The notes beneath the pieces were generated by a model, which did no database searches, had not been told where the DNA came from, and saw nothing but the letters and a program-made list of their open reading frames with translations. A DNA stretch of 64,000 bases. Source: Kappaphycus alvarezii (Eukaryota > Rhodophyta > Florideophyceae > Gigartinales > Solieriaceae). Where the stretch lies: contig NADL03000451.1 of the NCBI GenBank assembly GCA_002205965.3, forward strand, positions 2,604,001-2,668,000, written 5' to 3'. A program made the position numbers and the translations under genes. This document shows positions 23,399-34,870 of this stretch, in pieces; the first letter of the stretch is position 1; the number at the start of each line of letters is the position of its first letter.

Positions 23399-24127
23399 TG
23401 TGGTAGAATGGACTTTGACGGTCCACTCACCAGGCTGTGTGTTTTAGGAGCGAAGATTTTTCGAGGGACCAGTCTAACGGGGCTAGACAGCTACGGGTAT
23501 GGCAGAGTAGAGCAACGGTAGGTCGCGTTCGAAAACACCAGGAGGGTTCCCTAGGGTCCTCCATGAAAGGGTAGACTTTAACTTGAAAGAACAAAAATCG
23601 GGGAAGAAAGGCGTAAAGAGATGTTCACTTAGGGTAGACGATCCTACTGCGGGAAACGCCCGAAATTGTTAGTAAAATGTAACTATCACAGTCTCTGTGC
23701 TTACTACGGACACGATTAGCGACGCCTACTCCGGACGCACACTATTATGTCTAGCTGTAGTGATCCCAAGCAGCGCTAGGCTTGCCAGTCACTCCACTAG
23801 GCAAACCTAGACAACTACAACAGACTACTCTAGTCTCAGTGGTGCTGATCACGGGGACTGTGGTTCGGGTCTTGTTCCGTTGATTTTTGATTTTACTGTA
23901 GACGTTCTAATGTCGTGAGACCTCAAGTAGTGTGCGACGGCGCCACTTAATGTGGCACTTTCATCCATGCTATGCTTATAGTAATCACTACATAAAGGTA
24001 ATAATTTGTGAATTAAAAGTAATTACCTTGGCAATTGCAAGCGGCCTGAGTGACCCAGGACAGGACAACCTGTACTTGCTGCAGGTACAGCATATGCGCT
24101 CGAAAACCAGAAGACCAGGTTCCCACG
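23399..24127 (-). mobile_element. Solo LTR, copy 2 (about 729 bp)
   Basis: Begins TGTGGTAGAATGGAC and ends GGTTCCCACG. Along most of its length it matches 8801-9561 (reverse complement) and 55094-55784 (same strand), including the GCGCTAGGCTTGCC block. The middle-right part (23840-24060) is diverged. The flanks CAGTT and CAACT are only a weak target duplication, so this copy is probably the oldest of the three. Confidence 0.7.
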
Positions 24128-24132
24128 CAACT

Positions 24133-25935
24133 AAACGAAGAATAAGGCGATAATCTCCAATATAAATGCTGACCTGACTTTTATGAACCAATTCAGAGTT
24201 CTTTATACTTTGGTCGGTACAGTTTATGTTCAAAAAACACTCAATACATTTGCAATTTCGGTTCTACTACTCCTGTGTCGCATAATCGTTACAAATAAGC
24301 TTCGATTTGCTACGATAACTTTTATCCTAGAGAAAGTCTTACTGAACAGTCCCGCAAAGCAAATTTTCTAGGGTAATAAGTTCGACAGCGACATTTCAAA
24401 CTTTGACAAGGAATCTCCAACGATGTATAGAACCTGGGCCGTCATCAATTTTTGATTTCTTAAAAATACAGAATTCTTCTTACGTGTCTTCTTTGGTGCT
24501 GTCCAGAAATTCTTTTTCAGAATGTCAAGGAGAACATATCTTATGTAGAAATTCAAAAGCTATGCTAGGCGGATTTTTGAGTTATTCCATCAATTTCAAA
24601 CATATTCTAACAGAATGATGGTTTCAAGTTGAAAAAAACGTAATGGGCCGCTCCAGTTTCTCCAAATTTGAAGTGAAAAAAATGTTTCACGGTCAGACTA
24701 CTGCCAAAACCTCAAAGAGCGATATGAATGTAGTGCATTGCACGTTGCACAGTTGTTCTCGTCTAGGTACGGAATCTTTTCAGACAATGATAAAACCAAC
24801 AAACACTCCAAGCTTCACAGGGTACTCGCTGTCCCTCTTTCTCTTGAAGCAACCTGCTATGCAGAAGCACAGCTCGCCGACGGCGACGAGAAGTTAGGGT
24901 GGTAGAGCGGGAATGGTTCCTTGGATGACTGGACAGTATGCTTGTCCCCCGGGCTGTAGGCCCGGCCGGGATCCACTGAATGCTAGAACCTTGAGAATAA
25001 TCAAGTCCAGAGTACCGTGGACACCAGGGGTGCAGTACTGGACAAAAGCAGAGGTATTAGTGGGTCAGCCGTACTGGTTATCTTTTTTGGAGATAAGGGT
25101 ATGGTCACCAACGACAACCTTGAAGTTCCTATTTATATGTAGATGCCAGAGTCCAGGGCACCGTGTGTGAGTAAATATCACGGACAGGCAATGAGATGAA
25201 TCTTACAATATTGGATAGAGATGGGTAAATAAAAGATGAACCTGGGCGGATAAACGTGGCTTTAGCCAAAGTTGCCGTTGGCAAGGTTGTTGCAAAGGTG
25301 GAAGTTGAGAGTCAGGTTTAGAGCCAACACCAGGGTGGCTGTTTATTCTGGGGCGCTATTGTCTAGGTAGGTATAAATACTAGTTAACTAGGTTAGGGTT
25401 ATCTACGACGGCTGGGTAATAAAATTCAATGTCAGCCAAGTACTGGATCTCTAAGTTACAGATGACTAAAGTCGATACTTGGCCCAGTAGATGCCTTCAC
25501 CTGCGAAAATATCAGGTCCAAATTGGGGGCTAAGTGGTCCGTAATACACGCCCTCAGGCCCTCCCGGGTGAGTGTACAATACAAAGAATAATGGTAGCCG
25601 ACACGCGAAAATAGCCCTTACTGTAAAGCACACGAACTACTTGTAGCAATGCGCCAGCATGTATACAAATTGGATAACTAAAGATCACTATAAACAGCTC
25701 TGCAGGTGAGAGTGGAGCATGAGTGCCAATCGCAATACAATAAAGAAATTTTGTCTCTTTTATCGTAAACCCTTGGTAAATAACTGAATATTGAGAAAGA
25801 AATGGTCGTACTTTTCTCTGCTAAAGTGATGGGTGATGTTATCAAGTCAGAAGGCACCAATAGCTCAACTATCGTATTTAAAAGCTGCTGCAATAATAAA
25901 ATATCGGTTTATCTCGCCCTTTTCGAGTAACGGTG
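24133..25935. other. Gap without recognisable genes
   Basis: Short open frames only (for example 24643-24897, 24913-25170). The part 24890-25600 is richer in GC and may be a further non-coding repeat, but no ends were seen. Confidence 0.45.
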
Positions 25936-25940
25936 CTTAT

Positions 25941-26440
25941 TGTTGGCAGATATATCTATCAAGTACCTGGGCAAGCTTTCACTCAGTTGAAGGCCTGCTT
26001 CTTTGGGGATAAGATCCGGTCTATCTTTATTACCATGTTTATGTTTAATAAGTTTGGAATTGTCTTCTTTTTTTGATCTACGATCTTGTGTTCAAGACGT
26101 TTCCTTTTGTTACGTAATTTTATCTCGAGATTTCAGGAACGCATTTGCGCTTGGCAATTGGCCCAAATCCCTATCTCGACCTAATGGGATGTGTCCAGGG
26201 ACTTGTGCGCTTGGGTTACTGGGTAATTCTTACGTGATGTACTCTTGGCTTCGTCAGCCCCCACATGGCTTGTCTGTCGTAGCTTATTTTCATTCCTTGG
26301 TTTAGTGGGGTTTACAAGGAAGTTTCCAGATTGACTCTACAGTATAAAGGCGGGACCAGAACATGAGTTGAGCTAGACTCATCACAGGTTCATCCAAAAA
26401 AGGAGAGGAACAATCTTTTTTTGCCTTTTGGTTTTCAACT
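25941..26440 (+). repeat. Copia-2 5' LTR
   Basis: 500 bp, starting TGTTGGCAGATATATC and ending GGTTTTCAACT. A TATAAA box at 26343-26348 (CAGTATAAAGGCGGG) probably marks the U3 promoter. It contains an open frame of 100 codons (26003-26305), repeated in the other LTR; this is a by-product of the sequence and not a gene. Confidence 0.9.
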
Positions 26441-26455
26441 GGTTATGGGCCCAGT
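26441..26455 (+). promoter_or_regulatory. Copia-2 primer-binding site (initiator tRNA-Met anticodon arm)
   Basis: GGTTATGGGCCCAG lies directly after the LTR and is a perfect 14-base complement of CTGGGCCCATAACC, the anticodon stem-loop of initiator tRNA-Met. The same site, in the same place, occurs in Copia-1. Confidence 0.75.
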
Positions 26456-26541
26456 TACATTGAACGGAGTTTTTCTCACCATTACTCTGTTTTTTTGTGC
26501 TAACCTCTGTTTTTCAACCGTGATTACTATCAGTTATTGCA

Positions 26542-27353
26542 TGATGGAGGAGGGAAAAAGGGTTTACAATTTCACGGCAAAGCCGGGGGAGGACTTCAAA
26601 TTGTGGGCCACAAGAGCGGAAACAGTTCTGAGAGAAAAGAAGGTTTTCGAGATGGTATCGTCGGATGTCATCGGAGAGGCTGATGATCAACTGAATGATG
26701 ATGTACAAGAAAAAGTAGATGACGCTTGTGAAATCATCATCCGTGGTTTAGGTGAAAAACCCTTACGGGCCTGTTTTGCCGAGAATCGGAACCTTTACAA
26801 GATGTGGCGAAGGTTGAAGGACCGCTACGCCGTGGCTAATGTTGCAACACAAGTGCAACTAATTGCAAGGTTGAATAGGTTGCGATATCAGGGTCAGGTA
26901 ATGGTAGATTATATCGACTCTTTCGAGGAAATCTACCATCTTTTAGAGGGAATGGCCTGCCCTATTGAGTTCCAGGTTCAAATCGCAACCTTGCTTGCCT
27001 CGTTTGGAGACAAAGAAAAATCTCCTTATGGACATCTGGTCACCTCGATTCAAACGAATACGGAGAAAGCTGACTGGGAGACCATTTCAGCAATGCTGCT
27101 GCAGGAATATGAAGATAAGTCTTTCGCTGAATCCTTGAGTGCAGACGCTCGAAAGTCTGCAGGAAAGGCCCTTACTGTCAAGCAGAGATTCCAACGCAGA
27201 CGAGGTGGTTTCAAAAAGAACACAGGGGAGCGTTTATGCTATCAGTGCGGGAAACCTGGTCACTTTGCCCGCAAGTGTCCCTTCGAAAGCAACCTGAAGA
27301 AGTCAATGGTGACCAGGTTAATGTTTTTGCAGCCGAGGCGCACGCACTGTTAG
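26542..27353 (+). pseudogene. Copia-2 gag region
   Basis: Longest well-preserved piece of the element, from the methionines at about 26542 (MMEEGKRVYNFTAKPG). It has the retrotransposon gag fold of copia elements and a C-terminal CCHC zinc knuckle (C-x2-C-x4-H-x4-C near residue 270 of the frame). It is part of a fossil element, not a host gene. Confidence 0.8.
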
Positions 27354-30300
27354 TGCGGAGCGAACGCCTAGTGAAAGCACCAGGTGAATCCGAGGGAAAG
27401 CTTAGCGAAGTACATCGGGCTGTGTAAAGGAGCAGGAGTGACGCTCAGTTCGGCTCTATACACTTAGACTCAGGCGCCTCGAACTGTATGGTTCGTGACA
27501 TAACATACCTGCATAACGTGAGGCAAATACCTCATCGTCGTATTGTGCTTGGGGATGGAAGCAACGTCACAACAAACATCGTGGGAGATGTATTGCTTCG
27601 TGCTGTTATTCCTCATAATGGAGAGATATGCACCAAGTCCACTTGGCTGTACGGAGTTCTGTTTGTACCGGAGCTGTAAATGGATCTAGTTTCAGTATCT
27701 GCTCTATATAAGTAGCGCTTTGAGGTTCATTTCAGCAGCCGTCTTGGCACGTTTAATGCTGTCAGGGACGGACTGCTTCGCATTCGAGGGTATGTACGAG
27801 ACTCGGTGTACTATATTGAGGGATCATTTGCTCGGTCAGAGGATGCTACCCTCAAGGGCCACAACAGTGACAGCTCTTGTCGCATGCAAGAGTCTGTTGC
27901 CAACCCATTAATGACTGCTAACGAAGTTCTGTGGCATAATCGTTTGGGGAATGCTGATATTAATTCAATCAGGCGTTTAAGCCGTGAAGGTATCGTGTCT
28001 GGACTTCAACAGGATAAGGGCAGACGCAACTCGCATGTATGTGAGGATTGCACAAAGGGTAAACAATCGAGGTTAACAAGCCATCCAAATGTTCATCGGG
28101 CAACGAAGGTTGGGATTGTGATCCATTCTGATGTCTGCGGTCCCATGTGTACTAGATCCCTAGGCGGGGCCCTTTACTATGTTTCGTTCATCGATGAATT
28201 CAGCGGATATGCTGCTATTGTTCCTATTGCTCGAAAGAGCGATGTCACTGATGCGTTTGACAAGTATCTATCATGGTTCGAGAGAAATTTTTCCTGTACA
28301 GTTCGGATGTTGCATAGTGACCGTAGTGGAGAACGCATCTATTTGACCTCATTCTTGGAACAAAAGGGGATTGTGCAGAGTCTTACGCCAGCCTTCTATA
28401 AGGAAAACAATGGCATAGCTGAGCGACTAAACCGCACTGTTGTTGAAGCCGCTCGTTCATTCTTGTCGCATGCTGGCCTGCCACGTTCATTCTGGGCAGA
28501 AGCGGTGGTTCATTCTGTAGACATAAAAACCGCTTTTTCGGGCCTAGAGGATCCGAAAAGTCATCCTGGGAGCTCGCGCTCGGCTCGAAGCCGCATGTCG
28601 ACCATATCAAAGTATTTGGCTGTCTAACTTGGGTACATGTTCCTAAAGAGAAGCGTCGCAAGCTTGATGCTAAGGCTGAGAAAGCCTTACTCTTGCATTG
28701 TTTGGACAATGGACTGTACAAAGTTTGGTTCATAGAACGTCAGACGGTGGCGGTCGTACGACACGTTAAAATTATTGAGGACTTCTTTCCAGCGAAGAGT
28801 GGATTGTTGGATGACGTCAATGAAAAGTATGATCTAATGGAGTCGGATTATGATATTATGAGAACGGAAACTGCACCACCGATGCAACCAGAGCCAGCTA
28901 CAGAACCCACTGTCCGCTTCAATCTTCCCTCTCACGGACATGATGATCAGCCTACTGCTAATGAAACTAGTAATTCGGATATGGTACAGCCTAGTACTGA
29001 AGAGGCACAAGAGGCTCTGACGCACTACCCGGATACTACAGGTGGCAATGTCGATGTAATCGACGATGGGTTTGCTGATCAGGATAGAGATGCGCAATCA
29101 GGACCCACCTCGAGGGCCTACTGAACAAGAAAACGATTCTTCCACGAATCGTCGTTATCCTTCTAGGCAGAAGACACAGACAAAATTTTGGAGCCCTTCA
29201 GGACGAGCAAGTGTCTCCAAGGACCTTTCGACTGCTGAACCAGCTAGTGTGGAGGAGGCTTTGTCTGGTCCTGAGGCCACGGAGTGGAAGGAGGCTATTG
29301 ACAATGAGTTGGCGTCACTTGAAGACCACAAAACGTGGTCAAAAACTATCCCGCCTACCGGCAGTAAGTGTATACCAAATAGGTTTGTATTTCGAAAGAA
29401 GTATGATATGGATGGTAATGTCTGCAAACACAAGGCTAGACTCGTTGCTCAAGGATTCGTGCAAGGATTCGTTGATGAGACCTATGCGCCAGTGGCTGAT
29501 TTTACTACTGTACGTGAAGCCCTATCTGTTGGGGTTCAGAAGGGTTAGTGATGCATCAGCTCGATGTGAACTCTGCCTTTTTACAGGGGAGGATTGACTC
29601 CGATGTTTACGTCTATACTCCGCGGGTTATATCTATATGCTAAGAAAGTGAGGTGCTAAAGTTGAACAAATGTCTCTATGGATTAAAGCAGTCACCTTGG
29701 GTGTGGTACAAAAAATTCTGTGACGTTATGGACATTCTTGGTTTCTCCAGCTGTTCAGGTGAAGACTGTCTATTCTACTCCATGGATGGTGAGGAAGAGG
29801 CATGGTTGATTCTTCATGTGGACGACATCATCGTGCTTGGATCAACTTTGTTGCACGGATCAAACGGGACCTCGCAAGGCACGTTGAAATCAAGGACCTG
29901 GGTCCAGTTCACCAATTCCTCGGTGTTTCTGTTCTTATGGAGGAGAACAGGATGTGGCTTTCGCAGGAGCACTTCATATTGCAAATTCTAAACAAATTTG
30001 AGATGTAAAACTGCAATCCGTCTCCAACTCCCATGACGTGCGGAAAAATAGGAAATGAGGGTGTTCAATCGGTAAACCGTGTGAATTATCAGGAGTTGTT
30101 AGGCTCGCTGCTCTTTTTGTCTACTAGGACTCGTCCGGATATCACTTATGCTGTCTGCATTCTCTGCCGTCACACTGCTTCACCTACTACCGCACACTAG
30201 AAGGCCTTGAAGAGAGGTCTGCGCTACTTGAAGGGCACGTTGGGATATGGTATTCTTATACAGTAATCCGATGATGGAGGAACACTTGTTGCCCACTGCG

Positions 30301-30767
30301 ACTCCGATTGGGCTGGGGAAGTTCCGTCAAGAAAATCTACATCCGGCTGTTTGCTCCAACTGGGAAAGAATTCAGTAGATTGGCGAAGCTCGAAACAAAC
30401 CTGTGTTGCCTTATCGACCACAGAAGCGGAGCACATCGCCATGAGCGTTGCTTGCAAGAAAATTGTATGGATTAGATCATTGCTGGACGAAATGAACTGT
30501 GTCCAGTCTAACCCAACACAGTTGTACAGTGAAAATCAAGGCGCAATACGTTGGTCTGAGTATGGAATTCGAAACGCCAAACATGTTTCCATTAGACGTA
30601 ATTTCGTCAAGGAGCAGAATGAAAAGAACATTGTGAATATGACATACTGCCCCACGACTCATATGGTCGCAGACATATTTACGAAGCCTTAGCCCGCGAA
30701 CGATTTCAGGACCATCGCAGACGTCTTGGTGTTCGTCTTGTGGAAAGCTTGTCAGGATAAGAAGGCG

Positions 30768-31267
30768 TGTTGGCAGATATATCTATCAAGTACCTGGGCA
30801 AGCTTTCACTCAGTAGAAGGCCTGCTTCTTTGGGGATAAGATCCGGTCTATCTTTATTACCATGTTTATGTTTAATAAGTTTGGAATTGTCTTCTTTTTT
30901 TGATCTACGATCTTGTGTTCAAGACGTTTCCTTTTGTTACGTAATTTTATCTCGAGATTTCAGGAACGCATTTGCGCTTGGCAATTGGCCCAAATCCCTA
31001 TCTCGACCTAATGGGATGTGTCCAGGGACTTGTGCGCTTGGGTTACTGGGTAATTCTTACGTGATGTACTCTTGGCTTCGTCAGCCCCCACATGGCTTGT
31101 CTGTCGTAGCTTATTTTCATTCCTTGGTTTAGTGGGGTTTACAAGGAAGTTTCCAGATTGACTCTACAGTATAAAGGCGGGACCAGAACATGAGTTGAGC
31201 TAGACTCATCACAGGTTCATCCAAAAAAGGAGAGGAACAATCATGTTTTGCCTTTTGGTTTTCAACT
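30768..31267 (+). repeat. Copia-2 3' LTR
   Basis: 500 bp, identical to the 5' LTR except at three positions, and followed by the CTTAT duplication. Confidence 0.9.
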
Positions 31268-31272
31268 CTTAT

Positions 31273-32018
31273 AAGTTTATTTTGCAAGAGACTTTTTTGA
31301 AGTTTGCCTTATACCAAAGCTGGGCTCTTCCCCGGTAGTAGACATACCTTTTCCAATATTTCCTCACAGAGATTTTTTTAAAACAAAGTTTAACGGGGTC
31401 TACTATAGTATAAGTAGATTTTCTTAATAGCTTTGCATCTATTGTGTGGATCTTTTTGTCTAGATTTGGAAATTTTAGGGATTGATTTTCTTATCAATGA
31501 GTGTCGAGTGTACGTCGAGAGTGCGACTGTTGGATCGGAAACAAAAATTTCTGGACTATATTGATGGAGCTACGTCGAAAGCACGGATGTTGGGTCGTGA
31601 GCAGAATTTCTGGGTTATACTGTTTGGTCTATGTCAAATGTATGACTGTTGGGCCATGAGCAGGGCTGCATACTGTTGGGTCTGGGTCGAACCTATGACT
31701 GTTGAGTCATGAGCGAACTGTTGAACGAGGCTGTCGAGTCAAAGTTATCATAGCCTTTACAATACCCTTGGGATAGTGTGGGTTAGTTTAGTTTTGCAAC
31801 ATATCGTAGCTGTTATCCGATGTTTTGATGTGCAGGGGAGCCTATGAATGAATACAACAGACCATTGGATGGGTAGATTGGGTAGCATTATTATTATCCG
31901 TTTCTGTAGGCTTAGACATTGCGGTATAAAATTTATTCAAAACCTCGTTACATGTCCAGGCAGAAAGATGCAGTGAATTTTGAATCTTTTGACAGTACAT
32001 AATGTGTCCAAAGTCGTT
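31273..32018. other. Gap between Copia-2 and piggyBac-1
   Basis: No gene recognised. It contains the degenerate tandem repeat at 31510-31735. Confidence 0.5.
31510..31735. repeat. Degenerate tandem repeat, period about 55-60 bases
   Basis: About four units, each with a GACTGTTGGGTC.TGAGCA-like core followed by TCTGG.TATA.TG and GTCGAA...TATG. Units recur near 31527, 31587, 31645 and 31698. Confidence 0.5.
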
Positions 32019-32046
32019 ACATCTAGTGTCCAAAGGAAAAGCAAAT

Positions 32047-32084
32047 GTACTCATATGAGTACAGTAATGTACTCATATGAGTAC
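32047..32084. repeat. Left paired palindromes of piggyBac-1
   Basis: Two perfect copies of GTACTCATATGAGTAC, at 32047-32062 and 32069-32084, 22 bases apart start to start. Near-copies occur at the right end, 34811-34826 and 34831-34846. Confidence 0.85.
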
Positions 32085-32199
32085 AAATGATTGTTCGAAA
32101 TTATCTAGATTTTTTTAATTAAAATTATGCACTGGCACGCTGAATCCCTACAAAAAATAACTTCCCCTAACTATAAAAGAAGTAGTTTCATCCTCATTC

Positions 32200-32500
32200 A
32201 CAACAACCGCTGTGGCCTAATGGGCTTCAAGTAAAGAATGAACAAAGAAATCGTGAGTCCGACTCGCTGCGCTCCACAGGAGGGCAAAAACTTCCTTCAG
32301 GAAGGTCGACATTTCTGCGACAGCTGCTACCTCAGTTTGCCTTAGCGCGCCCACTTGAACTTGAGCAGAGGGGTTAATTCACTGATCACTCATAAAGGGG
32401 AATAACGCCACAGGTAAGTATGCTAATTCCGCAAGTCGAACGACGCGAATGAGAAATGTAGGCGGCTATAGTCAAGGACTCAATTTTTTTTTCATTTTTA
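32200..32500 (+). repeat. tRNA-like (SINE-like) module in piggyBac-1
   Basis: Contains a pol III A-box-like TGGCCTAATGG (32213-32223) and a B-box-like GAGTCCGACTC (32255-32265). A body follows that shares blocks with 54036-54340 (CCACTTGAACTTGAGCAG, CTCATAAAGG, CCGCAAGTCGAACGACGC, GGCTATAG). It ends in a T-run at 32484-32492. It lies antisense to and downstream of the transposase. Presence at the same place in both piggyBac elements suggests it was there before the families split. Confidence 0.55.
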
Positions 32501-32569
32501 CTCATTCAACCTACATAAAATGTAAGCGTAGACAAGTAAACATCACTATAGAGTAGTATAAAGCATCTT

Positions 32570-34637
32570 CTAATTATGACAGAAGTGGACATCGCGTAAG
32601 TGATTTTGAAAGCAGTTACGTCCTGTCTCTGAATGGCATATCCAAACCTCTTTGTTCAGTTTCAGGCACTCAGAGCAGAGAAAATTGGACTTCTTGTCAG
32701 ATTTGCAAATTTTGCATCTGCTTTGAAACGCCGCTTTCGTTGGGGCCCCATTGGATCCTTTGCGCCTTTTCACTGTGGGCACCAGGTGGATTCCAGTACC
32801 GCAGGCCAATGAGGGAACAGAATCCTCTGGAACGTCAATGTCAGATCTGCGGAGGCCAATAGCATCAAATGAATTGTCAATGAGTTGCTCTGCAAGTTTT
32901 GCATAAAAATCTTTTTGAGACATGCAATTTCTTGCACCCATCAAACCCTTGTATAGAAGCCATGAGTCAACGATGCAAATTGCAAGCAAAGATGTATTAA
33001 CCCTCAACGACCAATCATTGACTTCGAATTTCTTCTCCAATCCAAGATCATCTTGTCTGCATCTGTTATGCCTGTCAATCTGGTAGCACGTTTGATAATA
33101 TGTGCTGACAACCGCTGGAACTGGAATTTCCATTTCCACAAGTAGCGTTTCATTACCAGCAGACCTCCAACGAGACCTTCTGATAGGCTCTGACGGAAGT
33201 GTTGTACCGGAGGTGCTGACAAAGTATCTTCTGTCTCTATCCATCCACAGAACGGCCATCATAGAAGGGTGGCTTTCCGCCCTCGGACTTACCATACAGA
33301 TACTGTATGATCTCCGCGCCTGAAAAGTTCCAGCCCTGACAAAAATGACATAGGAAACTGCCTTGTCGCATTCTTGACGACACCTGTAAACCTCAGTCCA
33401 TATTCAAAAAGCGCATTTGCTGTGGCCACGGAAGCAAATGCAGAGTCTGCACAGACAAGTCGATTCGAATGAAACCAAGGCTCTGTAAGGCGAAGAACAA
33501 CAGCAGTACCATGAGGGAAACTTGACTCGTAACGCCGATTACTGCAGTCAGATGCTGACAAAACAATCTCCAAACTCAATACAATGCCACTGACACCACA
33601 GCACGCAGTCTTGATCTCACATCCGTTTTCAGGCTTACGGTCCATGGCGACATAGTGCGGTAGTCCTTCTGACATCCAATCCCCCCCATTCCGTACCAGC
33701 GTGACATGCTTTCATCCACGCAAATTCTCTCCGATGGCGAAAAACTTGACCTCCTATGCCGTTTTATGGCCTCCACGAATCCGCTGACCAAAGACCATCT
33801 TCTGTCAGTGCTTTCGGTTTCAGTGTAGCGGCTGAATGTAATACATGAAACCAGTGCTTCGAAACGGTTCCTCGAAATGATTTTTCCAAAAGCCGCCAAT
33901 GGAATGTATTCGGATGTAGACTGTGTACTCCAAAGTGACCTTCTGCTTGTAAACTCGAATCTGCATAGCAATATGAGAATTCCAAAAAACTTTAGAATTT
34001 CACCAGCTGTCGTACGCATGTGCCCACCATTAGCGATTTTCCGGTTTGTAAGTTCGGTAATTGTGGAAAGGTGTTCGATAGGAAACATGCAAAGGAAAAA
34101 ATCATACGGGGTCTTCTCATACTCGGTATGACCTTGTATGTACGTGTTCCCTGCTGGACCAATTACCTTCCATGGCCGATATGCCGTTGATCCATTCAAC
34201 GGTAATACTACCTCCTGATTGGTCCAAATTTTTCCATGCACTTCTTTGCATACCCCTCCTACTCCGGCCATCCCATTGGCTTCTTCTCGAGGTTCTTCAA
34301 CAGAAGGTTGACGATTCGGTAGCTCGACCTCAGCAGCAGTTGTCTCTATTTCATTGGACGTTGCGAGGCCACCTTCAGATGCTTCTCCTGGCTTGATGTT
34401 GACGAGTTTCAAGCTGACGCGCTTTGTTCTGTCCTGAATGGACCAGTCTGCGATGACCGAAGTCTGACGTCTTCCGGTAGATGTGTCAACTTCAATGCCG
34501 ACCACGGTTCCGTTGACGCGCTTACTTCTCCAAAGGGAACCGAATAGTCGCTTACACTCAGCCGCTGACGTGACAAGGGTTGCGCGAGTTTTGACAAGGT
34601 TTCCGGGCTGTTGACGGGGGTCATTTGGATTCGTCAT
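32570..34637 (-). pseudogene. piggyBac transposase 1, two frame changes
   Basis: DDE_Tnp_1_7-type transposase on the minus strand, starting at the ATG at 34637 (MTNPNDPRQQPGN). About 300 residues in comes the core TAGEILKFFGILILL and LWSTQ..SEYIP. First catalytic Asp: ICVDESMSRWYG (about residue 308). After a frame change near 33670: GLPHYVAMDRKPENGCEIK, then the second Asp in VCADSAFAS. After a frame change near 33295: the third Asp in LWMDRDRRYFVST, then DRHNRCRQD and NDWSLRVNTSLL. A C-terminal Cys-rich domain follows (CKICKSDKKSNFLCSEC ... CHSETGRNCFQNHLRDVH). All three catalytic Asp codons survive, so only two single-base changes separate it from a full frame set. It is probably recent. 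Confidence 0.85.
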
Positions 34638-34810
34638 TTTTGGTTAAATTTTTCGATGTTGACAAACTTGTTGTGTGGTCGAATGAACAGTTGAGGAGTA
34701 AACTCCGAAGTTTTGCACGGTTGACTACCTAAGGGTGCGACTAGATATAGTGAAAATCTAATGGTGTCATTATGTTAATTTTCTGTATAAAATCTAGTCG
34801 TTAGAAATAT

Positions 34811-34846
34811 GGACTCATATGAGTACATTTGGACTCATATGAGTAC
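34811..34846. repeat. Right paired palindromes of piggyBac-1
   Basis: Two copies of GGACTCATATGAGTAC at 34811-34826 and 34831-34846, near-perfect palindromes with the same CTCATATGAG core as the left pair. Confidence 0.8.
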
Positions 34847-34870
34847 AATTGTCCTCTGGACACTAGATGT

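Larger units (their letters stand above)
25941..31267 (+). mobile_element. Young Ty1/copia LTR retrotransposon (5.33 kb), interior broken
   Basis: Plus-strand element with two 500-bp LTRs that differ at only three positions by eye, and a perfect 5-bp target duplication, CTTAT (25936-25940 and 31268-31272). Parts: 5' LTR; primer-binding site at 26441; gag (about 26540-27350) with a CYQCGKPGHFARKCP knuckle; protease with an LDSGASN block (about 27470-27680); GAG-pre-integrase (LWHNRLGNA) and integrase (about 27900-28620); RT (about 29210-30010, with LKLNKCLYGLKQSP and HVDDIIVLG); RNase H (about 30350-30690); 3' LTR. The near-identical LTRs mark it as recent, yet the polyprotein has around half a dozen or more breaks. 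Confidence 0.9.
32023..34866 (-). mobile_element. piggyBac-type DNA transposon 1 (about 2.84 kb)
   Basis: Ends match as inverted repeats: CTAGTGTCCAAAGGAAAA at the left, and CTAGTGTCCAGAGGACAA as the reverse complement of the right end. The flanking bases ACAT/ATGT may extend the repeat. Each end also carries two copies of a palindrome with core CTCATATGAG. A piggyBac transposase relic lies on the minus strand, and a tRNA-like module lies between it and the left end. A TTAA target duplication, usual for piggyBac, was not seen. The element matches piggyBac-2 (53802-57321) in ends, palindromes, gene order and net length. Confidence 0.8.

Noticed and set aside
26003-31132. Identical 100-codon open frames in both LTRs of Copia-2
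   Set aside because: They are the same LTR sequence twice and overlap promoter signals; nothing suggests a protein.
31510-31735. CRISPR array
   Set aside because: Units are degenerate with no constant repeat and unique spacer pattern, and the sequence is eukaryotic.
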